Positions 53,525-62,956 of a DNA stretch of 64,000 bases are shown piece by piece (positions within the stretch are counted from its first letter, which is position 1; every line of letters begins with the position of its first letter). A program made the position numbers and the translations under genes. Below the pieces are notes generated by a model. That model saw only the letters and a list, made by a program, of their open reading frames with translations, ran no database searches and was not told the origin of the DNA. Location of the stretch: positions 1 through 64,000 of the forward strand of contig NZ_CANLKR010000028.1 in the NCBI RefSeq assembly GCF_947491715.1. The letters run 5' to 3'. This DNA comes from an uncultured Shewanella sp. (GTDB taxonomy: Bacteria; Pseudomonadota; Gammaproteobacteria; Enterobacterales; Shewanellaceae).

Positions 53525-54505
53525 ATGAAAAGCATAGCTATTATCGGCGCGAGTGGTTATACCGGTGCACAAATCACCGCACTGATCCATGAGCAAGCGA
53601 CCTTGTCACTTCAAGGTTTGTATGTTTCTGAAAACAGTTTGGATAAAGGTAAACCATTGGGTGAACTTTACCCAAATTACAGTCATATACAGCTGCGCTT
53701 ACAGCCTCTATCTGAGCATGCCAAAGATAAGATTGTGGCAGAATGTGATGCTGTCGTGTTGGCTACCGACCATAAAGTGAGCTTGCATCTGGCAGCATGG
53801 TTTTATCAGCAAGGCATAACGGTATTTGATTTAAGTGGCGCTTATCGTTTCAGTGATGTTGCACAATACCCTAAGTGGTATGGTTTTGACCATGAATACC
53901 CTGAGGTACTGGCTCAAGCAGTCTACGGCTTAGCAGAGTGGAATCAAGCTCAAATTGAGCAAACAAAGATGATTGCTGTACCAGGCTGTTATCCAACGGC
54001 ATCACTGACAGCATTGAAACCACTCGCGCAATTAATGACGCAAACACTGCCCGTTATCAATGCGGTGAGTGGCGTTACGGGCGCGGGCCGTAAAGCGCAA
54101 CTACACACCAGCTTTTGCGAGGTGAGTTTAACGCCTTATGGCGTTCTGGGGCATCGTCATCAACCTGAAATTGCCACCCATTTAGGGCATGAAGTGATTT
54201 TTACGCCACATTTAGGGAATTTCAAACGCGGCATTTTAGCCACTATTACGGTGGAATTGAAGGCGGGTACGCAAATTGAAGATATCGAAAAAGCTTATCG
54301 TGTTTATGACAGTGCGCCTTTAGTCACTGTCAAACAAAATCAATTTCCTAAAATCGATGATGTTGTGCATACGCCAAATTGCCATCTTGGATGGAAATTT
54401 GATGAAAGTAACCATTATCTTGTGGTGTCCAGCGCCATTGATAACTTAATGAAAGGCGCTGCTAGCCAAGCCCTACAGTGCATAAAGATTCATTATAAGC
54501 TTTAA
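53525..54505 (+). CDS. argC: N-acetyl-gamma-glutamyl-phosphate reductase
   Basis: NADPH-dependent reductase, third step of arginine synthesis. 326 residues. Rossmann start IAIIGASGYTGAQ, FDLSGAYRF, YGLAEWN, and the catalytic Cys155 in AVPGCYPTAS; then NAVSGVTGAGRKAQL, FTPHLGNFKRGILATI and a His in LGHRHQPEI. First gene of argCBFGH; 26 bases before argB. Transcription probably starts in the argE/argC region under ArgR control. Confidence 0.98.
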   Translation: MKSIAIIGASGYTGAQITALIHEQATLSLQGLYVSENSLDKGKPLGELYPNYSHIQLRLQPLSEHAKDKIVAECDAVVLATDHKVSLHLAAWFYQQGITVFDLSGAYRFSDVAQYPKWYGFDHEYPEVLAQAVYGLAEWNQAQIEQTKMIAVPGCYPTASLTALKPLAQLMTQTLPVINAVSGVTGAGRKAQLHTSFCEVSLTPYGVLGHRHQPEIATHLGHEVIFTPHLGNFKRGILATITVELKAGTQIEDIEKAYRVYDSAPLVTVKQNQFPKIDDVVHTPNCHLGWKFDESNHYLVVSSAIDNLMKGAASQALQCIKIHYKL

Positions 54506-54531
54506 TGTTATGAGTGAAAGAGAAGTAACCT

Positions 54532-55338
54532 ATGTCAGTAACGAATGTTGAAATGCAATCAGTGAAAAAAACGCCTATGGTCCTTAAAGTGGGCGGCGCA
54601 TTATTACAATGTGAAATGGGGATGGCCCGTTTAATGGACACGGCTGCCAAGATGATTGCCAATGGGCAGCCTTTAATTATGGTGCACGGTGGTGGTTATT
54701 TGGTTGAAGAACAGCTAACGGCCAATGGTATGGTCACTGAAAAACTGGATGGACTGAGAGTGACACCTGAGGAGCAAATGCCTGTGATAGTAGGGGCACT
54801 TGCGGGGACATCAAATAAACTTTTACAGGCTGCTGCAATAAAAGCAGGTGTGACGTGTGTGGGCATGAGCCTGAGTGATGCTAATTTAGTGCACGCGAAT
54901 ATCAAAGATGAGCGCTTAGGTTTAGTGGGAGAAGTGACCCCCAATGATGCCACTTATCTCGATTTCATTTTATCACAAGGCTGGATGCCCATTGTGAGTT
55001 CGATTGCAGCCAATGCAAATGGACAGTTATTAAATGTGAATGCCGATCAAGCGGCGACGGTATTGGCAAAATTAGTCTTCGGTGAGTTGGTATTGTTATC
55101 TGATGTCTCTGGCGTGCTTGATGGCAAGGGCCAATTAATTGCCAGCTTAAACGAAGCTGACATTATTGAGTTGACGAAACAAGGTGTGATTGAAAAGGGC
55201 ATGAAAGTGAAAGTGGAAGCCGCCCTTGAAGTGGCCCAAGCAATGGGGCAAGCAGTGCAAATTGCGTCTTGGCGAGATGCGGAGCAATTGATCGCATTAA
55301 GTCAAGGTGAGTCAGTTGGCACGCAAATTCAACCATAA
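54532..55338 (+). CDS. argB: acetylglutamate kinase
   Basis: Phosphorylates N-acetylglutamate, second step of the pathway. 268 residues with the amino-acid kinase fold: VLKVGGALL, IMVHGGGYLVEEQL, LDGLRVTPEEQM, LLNVNADQAATVLAKL and LLSDVSGVLDGKG, ending with the KGMKVKVEAALEVAQ helix. The start could be 54532 or an in-frame ATG at 54553; the first has an AGAGAAG site upstream. It lies 26 bases after argC and 29 before argF. Confidence 0.97.
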   Translation: MSVTNVEMQSVKKTPMVLKVGGALLQCEMGMARLMDTAAKMIANGQPLIMVHGGGYLVEEQLTANGMVTEKLDGLRVTPEEQMPVIVGALAGTSNKLLQAAAIKAGVTCVGMSLSDANLVHANIKDERLGLVGEVTPNDATYLDFILSQGWMPIVSSIAANANGQLLNVNADQAATVLAKLVFGELVLLSDVSGVLDGKGQLIASLNEADIIELTKQGVIEKGMKVKVEAALEVAQAMGQAVQIASWRDAEQLIALSQGESVGTQIQP

Positions 55339-55367
55339 CACTTTGGAATTGAGTCAAAGGTAAAATA

Positions 55368-56273
55368 ATGAAGCATTTATTATCGATAAAAGAATTGAGC
55401 CAGCAGCAGTTAATAGACTTGCTGACTTTGGCAAAAGAGATTAAAGCCAACCCTGCTCAGTATAATCAGTCGCTTGCGGGGAAAAGTGTGGTGATGTTAT
55501 TTGAAAAGCCCTCATTGAGAACCCGTGTGAGTTTTGATATTGGTATTAATAAATTAGGTGGGCATTGCCTTTATTTAGATCAACAAAATGGGGCGTTAGG
55601 CAAGCGGGAACCAGTATCGGATTTTGCAGGCAATATTTCTTGTTGGGCAGATGCCATCGTGGCCAGAACTTTTTCTCACTCAACCATTGAATGTTTAGCT
55701 GAACATGGCACTGTGCCTGTGATTAATGCCTTGTCAGATTTGTACCATCCTTGTCAGGGATTAGCGGATTTTCTGACGTTATCAGAAAAGTTTGATGACA
55801 TCAGTCAAGTGAAATTAGCCTATGTGGGCGATGGTAACAATGTGACTCATTCCTTGATGTATGGGGCGGCCATTTTAGGGGCGAGTTTAACTGTGATGTG
55901 CCCACCAGGACAATTTCCTGATGGGCAAGTGGTGTGTGAAGCACAAGCGTTAGCCAAACAACATGGCGGTACGCTCACCTTAACGTCAAATGTTGAGGAT
56001 ATTACTGATCACGATGCAATCTATACCGATACATGGATCTCGATGGGTGAGGATGTTGACTTGGCGGATATTGAGGCTAAGTTTAAGCCTTATCAGGTCA
56101 ATCAAGCCATGATGGAGAAAGCGGGGGCGCACTACTTTATGCATTGTTTGCCGGCTTATCGTGGCGTGGAAGCCAGCGCGGATGTTGTTGATGGCGAGGG
56201 GTCATTGATTTTACAGCAAGCTGAAAATCGTATGCATGCGCAAAATGCTGTGTTAGTGACTTTGCTTGCTTAA
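55368..56273 (+). CDS. argF: ornithine carbamoyltransferase
   Basis: Makes citrulline from ornithine and carbamoyl phosphate. 301 residues. Carbamoyl-phosphate loop FEKPSLRTRVSF (SLRTR at 49-53), ADAIVARTFSHST, PVINALSDLYHPCQ, VGDGNNVTHSL, TDTWISMG, and the ornithine loop HCLPAYRG with the reactive Cys. It is shorter than E. coli ArgI (334), resembling the ArgF branch of other gammaproteobacteria. The 3' end lies 40 bases before the argG start. Confidence 0.97.
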   Translation: MKHLLSIKELSQQQLIDLLTLAKEIKANPAQYNQSLAGKSVVMLFEKPSLRTRVSFDIGINKLGGHCLYLDQQNGALGKREPVSDFAGNISCWADAIVARTFSHSTIECLAEHGTVPVINALSDLYHPCQGLADFLTLSEKFDDISQVKLAYVGDGNNVTHSLMYGAAILGASLTVMCPPGQFPDGQVVCEAQALAKQHGGTLTLTSNVEDITDHDAIYTDTWISMGEDVDLADIEAKFKPYQVNQAMMEKAGAHYFMHCLPAYRGVEASADVVDGEGSLILQQAENRMHAQNAVLVTLLA

Positions 56274-56313
56274 AGCAAATATATTGAATAGTAAACCGAA
56301 TTTAGGAAAGAAC

Positions 56314-57537
56314 ATGTCTACAGAAATCCAATCTTCTAGTGTTAAAAAAGTGGTATTAGCGTATTCGGGGGGTCTTGATACCTCTGCGATTATTCCTTGG
56401 TTAAAAGAAACCTATGATAATTGTGAAATCGTTGCCTTTTGTGCTGATGTGGGTCAAGGCGAAGAAGAACTTGAAGGCTTGACTGAAAAAGCGTTAGCTT
56501 CCGGTGCGTCTGAATGCCACATTGTGGACCTAAAAGAAGAGCTGGTGGCTGATTATATTTATCCGACCATTGCGACAGGTGCGATTTATGAAGGCACTTA
56601 CTTGTTAGGAACGTCAATGGCGAGACCGATTATTGCCAAAGCACAAGTAGAAGTGGCACGTAAAGTGGGCGCGGATGCTGTATGTCATGGTTGTACAGGT
56701 AAAGGTAATGATCAGGTTCGCTTTGAAGGTTGTTTTGCTGCGCTTGCTCCAGATTTAAAAGTGATTGCGCCTTGGCGTGAATGGTCGATGGTGAGCCGTG
56801 AAGATTTATTAGATTATCTTGCCGAGCGTAATATTCAAACCACTGCGTCGGCGACAAAAATTTATAGCCGTGATGCCAATGCTTGGCATATTTCTCATGA
56901 AGGTGGTGAGTTAGAAGATCCATGGAATGAGCCCACAAAAGAGGTTTGGACTATGACGGTGGCGCCAGAAGATGCGCCTAATGAGCCTGAATATGTTTCT
57001 CTTAAGGTTGAGCAAGGTCGGATCACAACAGTAAATGATGAGGCGTTAAGCCCGTATGCCGCATTGGTGAAATTAAATAACATTGCGGGTGCTCATGGCG
57101 TGGGTCGTATCGATATTACCGAAAACAGATTAGTGGGCATGAAGTCACGTGGCTGTTATGAAACGCCAGGTGGCACTGTGATGTTTGCCGCATTGAGAGC
57201 CATTGAAGAATTAGTGCTTGATAAAACCAGTCGTGAATGGCGTGAGCAAGTGGGCGCACAAATGGCACACCTTGTTTATGATGGTCGTTGGTTTACCCCT
57301 TTGTGTGAGTCGTTATTAGCGGCGTCTGAGTCATTAGCACAATTAGTTAATGGTGAAGTGGTGATTAAACTGTATAAAGGTCAAGCTCAAGCCGTGAAAA
57401 AGCGCTCGCCGAATAGCCTTTACTCTGAAGAGTTTGCCACCTTTGGTGCAGATGATGTTTACGATCAAAAAGATGCAGAGGGCTTTATTCGTTTGTATTC
57501 TTTATCAAGTCGGATCAGAGCATTACAAACTAAATAG
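56314..57537 (+). CDS. argG: argininosuccinate synthase
   Basis: Joins citrulline and aspartate with ATP. 407 residues, the short (type 1) form. The PP-loop LAYSGGLDTSAI is at 15-26, followed by CADVGQGEEELEGL, GTSMARPIIAK, HGCTGKGNDQVRFE, KVIAPWREW, SRDANAWHISHEGGELEDP and GMKSRGCYETPGGTV. The ATG at 56314 has TAGGAAAG upstream and gives the usual N-terminus; an upstream in-frame ATG at 56266 would overlap argF and is rejected. Confidence 0.98.
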   Translation: MSTEIQSSSVKKVVLAYSGGLDTSAIIPWLKETYDNCEIVAFCADVGQGEEELEGLTEKALASGASECHIVDLKEELVADYIYPTIATGAIYEGTYLLGTSMARPIIAKAQVEVARKVGADAVCHGCTGKGNDQVRFEGCFAALAPDLKVIAPWREWSMVSREDLLDYLAERNIQTTASATKIYSRDANAWHISHEGGELEDPWNEPTKEVWTMTVAPEDAPNEPEYVSLKVEQGRITTVNDEALSPYAALVKLNNIAGAHGVGRIDITENRLVGMKSRGCYETPGGTVMFAALRAIEELVLDKTSREWREQVGAQMAHLVYDGRWFTPLCESLLAASESLAQLVNGEVVIKLYKGQAQAVKKRSPNSLYSEEFATFGADDVYDQKDAEGFIRLYSLSSRIRALQTK

Positions 57538-57618
57538 GTCAGTGTGCTTGAGTTTATTTAGACTCAAGCGTAAAGGTTATTGCGCAGTGAGTGAAAAAGA
57601 TTAATAGAGGGCGTTGTC

Positions 57619-58980
57619 ATGGCATTATGGGGTGGAAGATTTAGTCAAGAAAGTAGTGCGTTATTTAAACTGTTTAATGACTCACTACCTGTCGACTATC
57701 GATTAATTGAGCAAGATATTGTTGGCTCGATTGCCTGGGCTAGCGCCATTAATCAGGTTGGCGTGATCACCACACAAGAATGTGAACAATTACAACAGGC
57801 ATTGAATGAACTTCTTGAAGAAGTGGGTGATAAGCCTGAGTTGATTGTGCAATCGGATGCGGAAGATATTCACAGTTTTGTTGAACAAGCATTGATTGAA
57901 AAAGTGGGCGATTTAGGCAAAAAGCTACATACGGGTCGTTCGCGAAATGATCAGGTGGCAACGGATCTCAAGCTCTGGTGTAAAAAAGAAGGTCAGCGAT
58001 TACTGGCGCTGTTAGCACAATTACGCGTTGAACTTATTTCCCTTGCAGAGCGCGAACTGGATGCGGTGATGCCGGGTTATACTCATTTACAACGCGCACA
58101 GCCTGTGACATTTGGCCATTGGTGTTTAGCGTATGTGGAAATGTTTGAACGGGATATTAGCCGTTTAGAAGATGCCTTAAAGCGTGCCGATACCTGTCCG
58201 TTAGGCTCTGGCGCGTTGGCGGGTACCGCTTATCCAATGGATAGAGTCAAACTCGCAGCCGCCCTTGGTTTTGCGTCTCCTACGCTTAACAGCTTAGACA
58301 CAGTGTCAGATAGAGATCACGTGGTCGAAATTTGTAGTGATGCCAGTATCAGCATGATGCATTTAAGCCGTATGGCGGAAGATCTGATTTTCTTTAATAG
58401 TGGTGAAGCAAACTTTATTGAGTTAGACGATCAGGTCACTTCCGGCTCTTCTTTGATGCCGCAAAAGAAAAACCCCGATGCGCTTGAGCTTATTCGTGGT
58501 AAAACGGGCCGTGTTTATGGCAGTTTAATGGGGATTTTAACCACCATGAAAGCATTGCCACTGGCTTATAATAAAGACATGCAAGAAGACAAAGAAGGCC
58601 TATTTGATGTCATGGATTCTTGGTCAATTTGTCTTGAAATGGCGGCGTTAGTGCTTAATGGTTTGAGCGTTAATCGTGAGAGAAGTTTGCAGGCGGCTCA
58701 GCAAGGCTACGCCAATTCTACTGAACTGGCAGATTATTTAGTGGCTAAAGGCATGCCTTTTAGAGAGGCACACCATGTGGTGGGAGAAGTCGTGGTTGCT
58801 GCAATCGCAAAGCAGCAACCTTTAGAAGATTTTCCATTAGCTGAGTTACAAGGCTTTAGCGATATCATTAGTGATGACGTGTATGCCTGCTTAACGATTG
58901 AGTCCTGCTTAGCTAAGCGTGAGGCTTTAGGCGGTACGTCAATTGAACAAGTCACTCAAGCAATAGCCAGTAAAAAATAG
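57619..58980 (+). CDS. argH: argininosuccinate lyase
   Basis: Final step, releasing arginine and fumarate. 453 residues, length typical of argH without fusion to argA. Motifs: LWGGRFSQESSALF at the start, AEDIHSFVEQALIEK, LHTGRSRNDQVATDL, MPGYTHLQRAQPVTFGHW, and the superfamily signature GSSLMPQKKNPDALELIRGK near 276-295. AGAGGG precedes the ATG. It is the last gene of the operon, followed by a strong terminator. In several gammaproteobacteria argH is fused to argA; here it is not. Confidence 0.98.
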   Translation: MALWGGRFSQESSALFKLFNDSLPVDYRLIEQDIVGSIAWASAINQVGVITTQECEQLQQALNELLEEVGDKPELIVQSDAEDIHSFVEQALIEKVGDLGKKLHTGRSRNDQVATDLKLWCKKEGQRLLALLAQLRVELISLAERELDAVMPGYTHLQRAQPVTFGHWCLAYVEMFERDISRLEDALKRADTCPLGSGALAGTAYPMDRVKLAAALGFASPTLNSLDTVSDRDHVVEICSDASISMMHLSRMAEDLIFFNSGEANFIELDDQVTSGSSLMPQKKNPDALELIRGKTGRVYGSLMGILTTMKALPLAYNKDMQEDKEGLFDVMDSWSICLEMAALVLNGLSVNRERSLQAAQQGYANSTELADYLVAKGMPFREAHHVVGEVVVAAIAKQQPLEDFPLAELQGFSDIISDDVYACLTIESCLAKREALGGTSIEQVTQAIASKK

Positions 58981-59001
58981 CGATAAGAGTGTATTTTTCA
59001 T

Positions 59002-59036
59002 AAAAAGGCGCAGCTTTTAAAAGCTGCGCCTTTTTT
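59002..59036 (+). terminator. rho-independent terminator of argCBFGH
   Basis: A perfect palindrome centred on TTTTAAAA with GC-rich arms (AAGGCGCAGC and GCTGCGCCTT) and T runs on both sides, 21 bases after the argH stop. It can work in both directions. Confidence 0.95.
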
Positions 59037-59105
59037 ATTGCTAATTCGACCATGAGCAACTAAATAACATAGGAGGATGATAAAAATAAACGAAGGGATA
59101 AAGTG

Positions 59106-60206
59106 ATGAAATACATGTTATGGGCTGGAATGTGTAGTTTATGCATTACACCGGCCATTGAGGCTGCAGGACTGGCACTGTCTCAAATAGGAACGGCAGA
59201 TAGTGTTGCTAGTGCTGGGGTTGCAGGGGTCACGAATAATAATGATTCGGCGGCGGTGATCACCAATGCAGCGGGGATCACTGGGATTAATGGCTTCGCC
59301 TATCAAGTGGGGTTGGAGTACCTTGATATTAATCAAAAGTATGAAGAACAAACCAGTGGTCGCAGTTTAAGTGCGTCTTCAGAAATGCTTATTCCGCATT
59401 TATCCATGGTAAGTCAAATCGATGAGCGTTGGTATTATGGCTTGGCTTTATATGCACCCGGTGGACTGGCCTTGTCTTATTCTGATGGATTGATTGGTGC
59501 AGGTGTCATTGACAGTTCTGAAATTACCGTGGTGAATTTTGATGGCGCTATTGCTTATAAAGTGAGTGAGGCATTGTCATTTGGTGTTACGGGTATTGCG
59601 CAATATGCCAAGATGAAATTTACGCTGTCTGCTGGCGATGAATCCTCCGATCATGATACAAATTTGAGTTTTGCTCTGGGGGCGCAGTATCAAGTATCGA
59701 GCGAGGTGTTATTGGGACTGAATTATAATGCCAGTGTACATCATGATTTATCTCAATTGCCTGATAGCGTGATTGATCAAGATTTAGTCTGGCCTGCGAT
59801 GACATCACTGGGTGTTGATTATCAATTCAATAAGCAATTAACCTTGAATGCGAGTTTGAACTGGGAGCAGTGGAGTGAGTTTGGTGACAGTTTTGATAGG
59901 AATTATGATGACACATTAGGCGGCGGAGTGTCAGCCAGTTATCAATTTGCCGATTGGCGACTCTTAGGTGGCGTGCATTATGATCAAAGCCCCATTAAAA
60001 ATGCTGAAAATAGAACCATTGATATGCCCCTCGATGAAACATTAAGAATAGGCATTGGCGCAGAGTGGTCATTGAGTCAAGGTCAGTCAATTGGTGTGGC
60101 TTATCAGTATATGGACTTAGGGGATGGTGATACTGATTGGCTCACTCAACGTTATAGTTTCTCGACTAATAATATTCATTTTCTAACGGTTTCATTTAAA
60201 GGCTAA
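59106..60206 (+). CDS. FadL/OmpP1-family outer membrane transport protein
   Basis: A 366-residue predicted beta-barrel with a signal peptide ending near IEAAG. The N-terminal part, SQIGTADSVASAGVAGVTNN followed by TNAAGITG, is the hatch-like region of the FadL/TodX family, which moves hydrophobic compounds across the outer membrane. Alternating aromatic-rich strands run to the C-terminal Phe-Lys-Gly. It is shorter than E. coli FadL (about 420 mature residues), so the substrate may differ. The ATG at 59106 has AAGGG eight bases upstream; GTG 59103 is the alternative. It precedes a DUF4345 gene (27 bases) and a sulfatase gene, probably as one operon. Confidence 0.82.
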   Translation: MKYMLWAGMCSLCITPAIEAAGLALSQIGTADSVASAGVAGVTNNNDSAAVITNAAGITGINGFAYQVGLEYLDINQKYEEQTSGRSLSASSEMLIPHLSMVSQIDERWYYGLALYAPGGLALSYSDGLIGAGVIDSSEITVVNFDGAIAYKVSEALSFGVTGIAQYAKMKFTLSAGDESSDHDTNLSFALGAQYQVSSEVLLGLNYNASVHHDLSQLPDSVIDQDLVWPAMTSLGVDYQFNKQLTLNASLNWEQWSEFGDSFDRNYDDTLGGGVSASYQFADWRLLGGVHYDQSPIKNAENRTIDMPLDETLRIGIGAEWSLSQGQSIGVAYQYMDLGDGDTDWLTQRYSFSTNNIHFLTVSFKG

Positions 60207-60233
60207 TCTCAATAGCACAATGGGAGCGAAGAT

Positions 60234-60656
60234 ATGTTCCAAGCAAAAGTGTTTTTAATTATCTCAGTGATTGGTTTATTTCCGATTGCACTGTCTTATG
60301 GTGTCGCGCCAGAAACGAGTATCCCTTGGTTATATGGATTTCCTGTGGATACCATTAATAGTATTCATATTTTTCGAGCCATGATGGGATTGTATTTAGC
60401 CTTAGTTATTTTTTGGATTTTGGGCGCATCAAATAAAGGCTTAACTTCACCGGCACTATACAGTTTGATTGTGTTTATGTGGGGACTCGCAGTGGGCAGA
60501 GCCATGAGTTTGATTATTGATGGTATGGCACATTGGTTATTAATCACTTATATGGGGTTAGAAGTCTTATTTGCTCTCGTTGGTATGTTAGTGCTTAAAA
60601 AATTTAAACAAGAGCAAGCTGAAGAGGCAAAAAAATCGATAGAAGATAGTGAGTGA
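60234..60656 (+). CDS. DUF4345-like small membrane protein
   Basis: 140 residues with four predicted transmembrane helices (VFLIISVIGLFPIALSYG, IFRAMMGLYLALVIFWIL, LYSLIVFMWGLAVGRAMSL, LLITYMGLEVLFALVGML) and a charged C-terminal tail. The helix pattern and the GRAMSLIIDG motif fit DUF4345 proteins, whose function is unknown. It lies between the FadL-type and sulfatase genes with gaps of 27 and 36 bases, so it is likely co-transcribed. Confidence 0.75.
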   Translation: MFQAKVFLIISVIGLFPIALSYGVAPETSIPWLYGFPVDTINSIHIFRAMMGLYLALVIFWILGASNKGLTSPALYSLIVFMWGLAVGRAMSLIIDGMAHWLLITYMGLEVLFALVGMLVLKKFKQEQAEEAKKSIEDSE

Positions 60657-60692
60657 AAGGATGTGATTATTTAATTTAAGGAACCTATCCTA

Positions 60693-62210
60693 ATGAAAGT
60701 AATAACGGATTTTTTAACGGTATTGATGCTGTATGGCTGCATGCTCTCTGTGACATTTGCCAGTACAGATAAACCCAATATTTTAGTGATTTTTACAGAT
60801 GATGTGGGGGTCTCTAACATTAGTGCATTTAATAATGGATTAATGGGGGTGAGTACACCTAATATCGATAGCATAGCTAAAAAAGGCATGTTGTTTACGG
60901 ACTATTATGCAGAGCCGAGCTGTACTGCTGGGCGGTCTGCTTTTTTAACAGGGCAATATCCCGTTCGTACTGGTTTACATTCGGTGGGATTACCGGGTGA
61001 TCCTATTGGGTTGACCCCCGATACGCCAACAATAGCCGAGTTATTAAAAACACAAGGTTATGTCACTGGGCAGTTTGGCAAAAATCATTTAGGCGATCGA
61101 GATGAATTTTTGCCGACTATGCATGGTTTTGATGAGTATTGGGGTTGGTTATACCATTTGAATGCAATGGAATATACCGAAGATCCAGATTGGCCTAAAG
61201 GAGAAGCGATTAAAAAGTTTGCGCCGAGAAACTTAGTGCATTCATGGTCTACGGGAAAAGGGAAGCAGAAAATCACCGATGATGGGCCCCTTTCAACACA
61301 AAGAATGCAGACATTAGATGATGAAGTGAATAAACATACTTTGAGTTTTATTGAAAAAGCCGTCAAAGATAAAACGCCTTTTTTCACTTGGTATTGCCCT
61401 TCAAGAGGTCATGTTTGGACTCATTTATCACCAAAGTATGAAGCCATGTTAGGTAAAAATGGCTGGGGACTACAAGAAGTGGTGATGAAAGAGTTAGATG
61501 ATCATATTGGCGAAGTATTGAATAAACTCGATGACTTAGGGATCGCAGATAATACGATTGTTGTGTTTACCGCTGATAATGGGCCTGAAATCATGACTTG
61601 GCCCGATGGTGGCATGACCCCCTTTAAAGGTGAAAAAGGCACAACATGGGAAGGCGGTGTGAGGGCTCCTATGTTGATCCAATGGCCGAATGCGATTCCG
61701 GCAGGAAAAGTGAATAATAACATTTTTAGCGGTATGGACTTTTTACCCACATTGATCGCTGCTGCGGGCGGCCCTGATGATTTGGTTGACAAAATGCTGG
61801 CAGGGTATAAAGGCTATAAAGCACATCTAGATGGTTATAATCAGCTAGATACGTTAACGGGAAAAGGGGAGGGTAAGCGTTCTGAGGTTATTTATTATGA
61901 AAGGACGCAACTTCAAGCGGTTCGTTACAATGACTGGAAGGCGCATTTTGTTATTCAACCTCATGGATGGGGTGGGGCGAAAGAAACACTGAATGCTCCG
62001 CTTTTATTCAATTTACGTCGCGATCCTTTTGAACGTGCAGCGGATGAATCCGGTATGTATATTAATTGGATGGGTAAAAAAATGTGGGCATTTGGCCCAG
62101 CTCAAGCTGTGGTTCGTGAGCATTTAGCCACTTTTAAAGATTGGCCTTCAGTGTCTTCTGCGGCTAGTTCCGCGGCTGATCCCAGTGGTTCTGACGGTAT
62201 TGGTCGGTAA
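60693..62210 (+). CDS. arylsulfatase-type sulfatase (Cys-type, exported)
   Basis: A 505-residue sulfatase with a signal peptide of about 23 residues (TVLMLYGCMLSVTFAS). The active-site motif is CTAGR (Cys77-Arg81), in which Cys is converted to formylglycine. Metal ligands: TDDVG (36-37) and FTADNGPE; other landmarks are FGKNHLGDRDEFLPTMHGFDEYWGW and GTTWEGGVRAPM. The C-terminus ends in a Ser/Ala-rich tail of about 15 residues. AAGGA precedes the ATG. Activation needs a formylglycine-generating enzyme, which is not in this window. The substrate is unknown; marine relatives act on sulfated polysaccharides or small aryl sulfates. Confidence 0.92.
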   Translation: MKVITDFLTVLMLYGCMLSVTFASTDKPNILVIFTDDVGVSNISAFNNGLMGVSTPNIDSIAKKGMLFTDYYAEPSCTAGRSAFLTGQYPVRTGLHSVGLPGDPIGLTPDTPTIAELLKTQGYVTGQFGKNHLGDRDEFLPTMHGFDEYWGWLYHLNAMEYTEDPDWPKGEAIKKFAPRNLVHSWSTGKGKQKITDDGPLSTQRMQTLDDEVNKHTLSFIEKAVKDKTPFFTWYCPSRGHVWTHLSPKYEAMLGKNGWGLQEVVMKELDDHIGEVLNKLDDLGIADNTIVVFTADNGPEIMTWPDGGMTPFKGEKGTTWEGGVRAPMLIQWPNAIPAGKVNNNIFSGMDFLPTLIAAAGGPDDLVDKMLAGYKGYKAHLDGYNQLDTLTGKGEGKRSEVIYYERTQLQAVRYNDWKAHFVIQPHGWGGAKETLNAPLLFNLRRDPFERAADESGMYINWMGKKMWAFGPAQAVVREHLATFKDWPSVSSAASSAADPSGSDGIGR

Positions 62211-62239
62211 TGCACGGTGGAATGTGGCAGGATTGAAAA

Positions 62240-62264
62240 GCGGCTTATGTTATTCGTAAGCCGC
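62240..62264 (-). terminator. hairpin between convergent sulfatase and 168-aa genes
   Basis: GCGGCTTA (62240-62247) and TAAGCCGC (62257-62264) form an 8-bp stem with a 9-nt loop. A short T run follows on the minus strand. It probably serves the minus-strand gene and perhaps both. Confidence 0.55.
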
Positions 62265-62300
62265 CTATGGTGAAGTTTAAGGGAGTTTGAATAGGCTGGC

Positions 62301-62807
62301 TTACTTTTTTCTTACGAGCTCAAATCTCATCATGATTTCTTTAGGGCCGATAATATTGTAGCCAAAGCCACTCATATTGTTATTGTCATCTAACGTAAAA
62401 TCAAAAATGAGTTGTGAATTACGATCCGATGTATCAGTAATAATGATGCGATCGTGATTGATCCCGCCTAGCAAGATGTCTGTACCTTCCAGCAATTTCT
62501 TTTTGTTTTTATCATAAGACGTCCACTTGCTGGTACCGGTAATGATGCCATCGGGTCGTTGAACAAGTTGCCATTCAACTGTCATATAGCGTTCATGAAA
62601 GGGCACTTTTTCACGGATATTAGGGGCTGCGAAGGGTTGGTTTTCACTTCTATCGACGAGATAACTGAATTTTTTGTTGGTATACCAAGTTCCTGTCACA
62701 TTATTAACTTCAGCCTCTTTCTCGGTGGCTTGAATGAGTGGTGAGATGCAAGTAGTCAGTAGCAGTAAAAAGCAAAGGGGGAGATAAAGTGGAATACTTT
62801 TTTTCAT
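62301..62807 (-). CDS. secreted protein of unknown function
   Basis: 168 residues with a signal peptide (MKKSIPLYLPLCFLLLLTTC) probably cleaved near IQA. The LTTC is a poor lipobox, so Sec export to the periplasm is more likely than lipidation. The mature part is beta-rich and hydrophilic (VTGTWYTNKKFSYLV, YMTVEWQLVQRPDGIITGTSKW, IIITDTSDRNSQLIFDFTL), a lipocalin- or META-like pattern. I do not recognise the family. It is a single gene convergent with the sulfatase. Confidence 0.65.
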   Translation of the reverse strand: MKKSIPLYLPLCFLLLLTTCISPLIQATEKEAEVNNVTGTWYTNKKFSYLVDRSENQPFAAPNIREKVPFHERYMTVEWQLVQRPDGIITGTSKWTSYDKNKKKLLEGTDILLGGINHDRIIITDTSDRNSQLIFDFTLDDNNNMSGFGYNIIGPKEIMMRFELVRKK

Positions 62808-62879
62808 GTGTTTTCCATGATGAGGTAAAAGTATTTTAATTATAGATGGCCTTAATGAAGTTAGGTTGAAATGTTCAGA

Positions 62880-62915
62880 TAATGAAGCAATGGCACCAAT
62901 GACATTGCTTCATTA
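62880..62915 (-). terminator. hairpin downstream of the VF530 gene
   Basis: A perfect 13-bp stem (TAATGAAGCAATG 62880-62892, CATTGCTTCATTA 62903-62915) with a 10-nt loop, 42 bases after the stop of the VF530-type gene. No long T tract follows. Confidence 0.55.
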
Positions 62916-62956
62916 TGATATCAGAAAGATTTTTTTTGATTTTGAGACAACTGTTT

